Assembly (NCBI GenBank): GCA_964410215.1
Contig: CAYPHA010000066.1
Span: 1-26,888 of the forward strand
Reading direction: 5' to 3'
Length of the DNA: 26,888 bases
Source: CAYPHA01 sp964410215
GTDB lineage: Bacteria > Calditrichota > Calditrichia > Calditrichales > CAYPHA01
A model generated the notes under the pieces. That model saw only the letters and a program-made list of their open reading frames with translations. It was not told the origin of the DNA and did not search any database. The translations under genes and the position numbers were made by a program. Below, piece by piece: positions 25,148-26,888 of the stretch (positions within the stretch are counted from its first letter, which is position 1; every line of letters starts with the position of its first letter).

Positions 25148-25540
25148 AAATATTTCTCCTTTAAATTTGCTGGAAACTATTGATAACTAGCATTTCTAAC
25201 CTTATTCCATGCAGAGCTCTGCATGGTTATCAAGTAGATTGCCTATCACATCCAAAAGAATCATGGACCATTCGATACCACACAAGCCTGTTCTCTTGGG
25301 CTATGTCCAGGTAAATTGCGAATGTTTTGGACCATGCATCGTAATCCATTTTATATTCTTTTGGCTTTTCTCTTTAATAATAGTCTTGTATTGGTTCAGC
25401 GTGAATCGGACTTTTAGGTGAAATAAATGGGATAAATTTTCAGTCCAATTCCATCTGAAACAGAACATTTATTACGCCACGCATTTTAATCCTCCAAATT
25501 CGGGAAATAAAGGTTTTAATAACAACATTTAATTAGATAA
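25148..25540. other. 393-base gap without a convincing gene
   Basis: This interval between two barrel genes has only short ORFs. On the minus strand a 14-codon ORF at 25440-25484 has an excellent GGAGG site (begins MRGVINVLFQMELD), and a 39-codon ORF at 25230-25349 begins MDYDAWSKTFAIYLDIAQEN. Neither is recognised. A perfect 20-bp palindrome lies at 25207-25226. The good translation start that soon meets a stop suggests a decayed gene, perhaps a fourth member of the barrel array or an inserted element. No terminator or known RNA was recognised. Confidence 0.4.
25207..25226. repeat. Perfect 20-bp palindrome
   Basis: CCATGCAGAGCTCTGCATGG reads identically on both strands, with no loop. It lies about 60 bases upstream of the barrel gene start at 25147. 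A loopless perfect palindrome suits a dimeric DNA-binding protein or the scar or end of a mobile element better than an RNA hairpin. No partner copy is seen elsewhere in the window. Confidence 0.6.
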
Positions 25541-26251
25541 TTAGAAGCGATACCCCAATGACATTGAAGTGGTATCTACTTTATCAAAAGCTTTTAATCT
25601 TATTACAACATTAGTATTTTTAACAGCTCTTGAGTAACAAAGCTCAAAACGTATATGCCGCCATTCCAAAAGAGCTCCAAAATGATAAGATAGCTGTGTA
25701 TTGACAAATATAAATGGCCGCTCCATTTCGTTTAATTCATAGTCGTATGGATAATCCGGATAATTCCCGTTTTCATCACGTTCCAGGTCAACTTGCCCCA
25801 GCCATTCAACCGTTGTTTTATTCTTAATTGCTATATCAAGTGAGGGACCTAGAAATACTTTTACTTTTCCATCATTAATGAATCGGCAAAAATAGCCAAC
25901 TTTAAATGGAAGTTGAATGTATCCATGTGATATGTTGTAATTTCTAAATACAACTGATTCTCGTGAGTATTGATTAGGTGGCCTTGAAATATTTTCTAAA
26001 ACACCTTTTTTCTGAATATAGGTTAACTCGATACTTACAAAGCCATCAATCAGAGGATGTTCTTCAGCTTCAAAACCAAGCCCAACACCAAATAAATTGC
26101 CATTCCCTTTTTTACCTTCAATATTCCGAAATTCAGATGTATTTTCCCCGGCTTTGATAAAAAAGTATTTTTCTGCTGCGAGTAGTGTTTTTATGTTCAA
26201 CAGAGTGATGGTCAATATAATTATGGTCATCCACAAGCATATCCTTTTCAT
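25541..26251 (-). CDS. Outer-membrane beta-barrel protein
   Basis: A 236-residue protein with a signal peptide (MKRICLWMTIIILTITLLNI, with likely cleavage after LLAA). FFIKAGENTSEFRNIEGK and strand-rich sequence follow, ending in aromatic SLGYRF, the usual outer-membrane protein terminus. Strands such as GYIQLPFKVGYFCRF and KVFLGPSLDIAI fit the PorT-like barrel family, where the phrase PFKVGYF is common. It has the same layout as its two neighbours. The ATG follows GGAGAT. Upstream at 26267-26311 is a second good ribosome site opening a 14-codon ORF, possibly a duplicated start region. The function is not known. Confidence 0.75.
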   Translation of the reverse strand: MKRICLWMTIIILTITLLNIKTLLAAEKYFFIKAGENTSEFRNIEGKKGNGNLFGVGLGFEAEEHPLIDGFVSIELTYIQKKGVLENISRPPNQYSRESVVFRNYNISHGYIQLPFKVGYFCRFINDGKVKVFLGPSLDIAIKNKTTVEWLGQVDLERDENGNYPDYPYDYELNEMERPFIFVNTQLSYHFGALLEWRHIRFELCYSRAVKNTNVVIRLKAFDKVDTTSMSLGYRF

Positions 26252-26329
26252 AATATGATCTCCATATTAGTTATAGTTGAGCATAATTTGAGACTTGACT
26301 AAAGTTTTCATAAGAACAATCTCCAAAAG

Positions 26330-26887
26330 TTATAATTGATAACCAATAGCACATCTACCCGAAAGTAGATTTTTCTTTATTTCAGATATATATTCGACAT
26401 AACCAAACTCATCCAGGTGGTAATTTACTGTCAGTTCCAGAAAGAGTTTTCTATAGTTTTGCGAAAAACCAATGTCAATAGAGTAATTAAAATGATTTTT
26501 AAAAAAGAATGACTCTGCCCCTGTTGAAAGATATTCGAAATCGTACTCTGTTTCACCCACACGATACAAAAAAGCAAAACGTAAGTTATTAGAATATGAA
26601 AAATCCTTTATAGCATACATTAATGAACCCCCGATAATTAATTTTGAAACATTATCATTGAACATCTTAAAAGAATAACCAAATAATAAAGGCATCTTTA
26701 AGTATCCTGTTACAGCATAAAGGTCTTCAATAAAAACATCAGCAACATTAGCACCTTCAGATAAAACTGAAGGCTTTGTAATCTTATCTTTTAGCAAACT
26801 ACCTTCTTTAGAAAACATTAAACCGGAATTAACTGAAAAATTATTAGCAAAACAATACTCATATTGTAAACCTAGTGCGTAACCCAT
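26330..26887 (-). CDS. Outer-membrane beta-barrel protein, 5' end outside the window
   Basis: A partial ORF of 185 residues running off the right edge; the true start lies beyond position 26888. The visible part is strand-rich and barrel-like (LQYEYCFANNFSVNSGLMFS, LKMPLLFGYSFKMF, KLIIGGSLMYAIK), matching the later strands of the two barrel proteins that follow it. The MPLLFGYSF stretch corresponds to LPFKVGYF in the gene at 25541-26251. It ends in AIGYQL, then TAA at 26330-26332. It is the upstream member of the tandem barrel array, with 78 bases to the next gene. The function is not known. Confidence 0.7.
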   Translation of the reverse strand: MGYALGLQYEYCFANNFSVNSGLMFSKEGSLLKDKITKPSVLSEGANVADVFIEDLYAVTGYLKMPLLFGYSFKMFNDNVSKLIIGGSLMYAIKDFSYSNNLRFAFLYRVGETEYDFEYLSTGAESFFFKNHFNYSIDIGFSQNYRKLFLELTVNYHLDEFGYVEYISEIKKNLLSGRCAIGYQL

Positions 26888-26888
26888 A

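Noticed and set aside
26267..26311. 14-codon ORF with a good ribosome site upstream of a barrel gene
   Set aside because: Too short to call; it could be a leader peptide or a duplicated start region, so it is only mentioned under the neighbouring gene.
1..26888. CRISPR arrays, tRNA or rRNA genes, intact insertion sequences
   Set aside because: No regularly spaced direct repeats, cloverleaf-like sequences, rRNA motifs or transposase ORFs were seen.

Overview
The window is bacterial. It probably comes from a Gram-negative member of the FCB group outside classical Bacteroidetes. It encodes outer-membrane beta-barrels and a secreted beta-helix protein whose tail resembles FlgD/Por-type sorting tails, while most genes carry clear AGGAGG-like ribosome binding sites, which is unusual for Bacteroidetes proper. 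The phylum is an inference; there is no rRNA or other marker gene here. No tRNA, CRISPR array or intact insertion sequence was seen. Every large gene lies on the minus strand, so transcription runs from high to low coordinates.

Region 1 (about 1-831) is an AT-rich scrapyard of toxin-antitoxin pieces. It holds the 3' end of a PIN toxin, a small overlapping ORF, a GC-rich imperfect inverted repeat that looks like an integron attC site, an intact BrnA antitoxin and only the 3' half of its BrnT toxin. This fits a remnant of an integrase-less cassette array.

Region 2 (827-13705) is a lipid or polyketide operon. A 2615-residue iterative-type megasynthase (KS-AT-KS-ACP-ACP-KR-DH) is followed by an alpha/beta hydrolase, an acyl-activating ligase, a KASIII-like protein without catalytic Cys or His, a discrete ACP, and a second KASIII-like protein with Cys but no His. 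Both carrier domains inside the megasynthase lack the phosphopantetheine serine, while the discrete ACP has it. The discrete ACP may therefore be the working carrier, and the two KASIII-like proteins may form a PqsBC-like active/inactive pair. With only KR and DH as reducing domains, a polyene or unsaturated acyl chain is a reasonable guess; the product is unknown. I consider this the most interesting system in the window.

Region 3 (13951-21524) is a hexuronate catabolic operon. In transcription order it has a tagaturonate/fructuronate epimerase (UxaE-like), an SDR-type mannonate oxidoreductase, 6-phosphogluconate dehydrogenase, a LarA-superfamily nickel racemase/epimerase, a Tat-exported Gfo/Idh/MocA oxidoreductase and a 2-keto-3-deoxygluconate kinase. 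A strong minus-strand terminator separates it from the megasynthase gene. A LarA-type enzyme between mannonate and 6-phosphogluconate enzymes suggests mannonate to gluconate epimerisation, linking uronates to the pentose phosphate pathway.

Region 4 (21591-26888) is AT-rich. It holds a secreted pectate-lyase-like beta-helix gene split by a frameshift at a run of eight G, then three outer-membrane beta-barrel genes in tandem (the last cut by the window edge), with about 390 bases of apparently decayed sequence between two of them.
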